From positions 1 through 39,969 of the forward strand of contig JAGXTH010000002.1 of the NCBI GenBank assembly GCA_018333475.1: 39,969 nt of DNA, written 5' to 3'. The DNA comes from Simkania sp. (lineage in GTDB: Bacteria; Chlamydiota; Chlamydiia; Chlamydiales; Rhabdochlamydiaceae). Shown here in pieces: positions 39,802-39,969 of the stretch. The notes beneath the pieces were generated by a model. That model had not been told where the DNA came from and searched no databases. It saw only the letters and a program-made list of their open reading frames with translations. The position numbers were made by a program, and so were the translations under genes. Within the stretch, counting starts at the first letter, position 1, and each line of letters begins with the position of its first letter.

Positions 39802-39969
39802 GCTATCTTAACGTGTGCTCATGGTTACTTAGCAAAACCCTCTAAGTGTAAAACACTACAGGTTGGCTAAGGGTTCCCAAGTAAGGTTCTGTGCGCCAGG
39901 CTTACACGCCTCACAGACATCAATCCCAAAGCTTAAAGAAAAAAACTTGGAAAAATATTGCTCTCGGGC
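39797..39969. repeat. Terminal direct repeat, right copy
   Basis: Identical to bases 1-173. Contains the second copy of the structured RNA (39823-39917 equals 27-121). It should be counted once when the genome is circularised. Confidence 0.95.

Larger units (their letters stand above)
39691..39969 (+). mobile_element. Mini-element with structured RNA, left part
   Basis: From the left-end-like hairpin (39710) the element passes a perfect GCATCG/CGATGC hairpin (39783-39799) and the folded RNA, and on the circle reaches the right-end-like hairpin at 205-224. Total about 310 bp between hairpins, no protein gene. It looks like a non-autonomous IS200/IS605-superfamily derivative that could be moved by TnpA in trans. 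Limits are inferred from hairpins only. Confidence 0.45.

Noticed and set aside
1-39969. CRISPR array
   Set aside because: No regularly spaced direct repeats with unique spacers were seen; the periodic repeats are coding (fibre) or hexanucleotide.
1-39969. Integrase or attachment site
   Set aside because: No tyrosine or serine recombinase signature in any translated product, so no attP is proposed.

Overview
The window is a complete small tailed-phage genome written as a linear contig. The first 173 bases are repeated exactly as the last 173, so the unit sequence is a circle of about 39.8 kb. Virion genes are of the short-tailed (P22/podovirus-like) type: terminase small and large subunits, a 702-aa portal, a scaffold-like protein, a major capsid gene, head-tail adaptor and gp10-like tail proteins, and three large ejection-type proteins. 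I see no tape measure, sheath, integrase, DNA polymerase, tRNA or CRISPR. Translation starts mostly have Shine-Dalgarno sites and base composition is moderately AT-rich. The host cannot be named from the sequence.

Layout. (1) 0.2-5.1 kb: a HTH repressor-like gene on the minus strand diverges, across a palindromic operator, from a plus-strand recombination operon (ERF-type annealing protein, DUF551-like protein, DUF6948-like protein, Gly-rich repeat protein, YqaJ-type exonuclease, two small proteins). The operon is followed by an IS200/IS605-family element with an intact TnpB. (2) 5.2-14.4 kb, minus strand: eight beta-rich receptor-binding or tail-fibre genes built from shared, shuffled modules, including pectin-lyase-like segments and a protein with 60-residue repeats. 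(3) 14.6-16.1 kb: a P63C-domain gene with operator-like palindromes, diverging from two small plus-strand genes. (4) 16.1-34.8 kb, minus strand: ejection proteins, tail and adaptor proteins, capsid, scaffold, portal and terminase. The major capsid gene is split by a probable group I intron carrying a LAGLIDADG endonuclease. One lone plus-strand gene (29.2-29.8 kb) sits inside this block. (5) 34.9-39.8 kb, minus strand: a run of tightly packed early genes with a replication initiator, a DnaC-like helicase loader, a DUF1064-type nuclease, small membrane proteins and two DUF551-like proteins.

Together the genes suggest replication by initiator plus helicase loader, probably borrowing the host replisome, with ERF/YqaJ recombination, headful-type packaging and ejection of internal proteins. 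A repressor and a P63C protein hint at a regulated or formerly temperate life style, but no integrase is visible. No endolysin was recognised; several 21-54 aa membrane proteins are the only lysis candidates.

Most unusual features: a mini-element spanning the contig joint that holds a highly folded RNA between IS605-like end hairpins; a 42-unit hexanucleotide repeat that is open in three reading frames between two in-frame genes; the intron in the capsid gene; and several plus-facing terminators inside minus-strand gene blocks.
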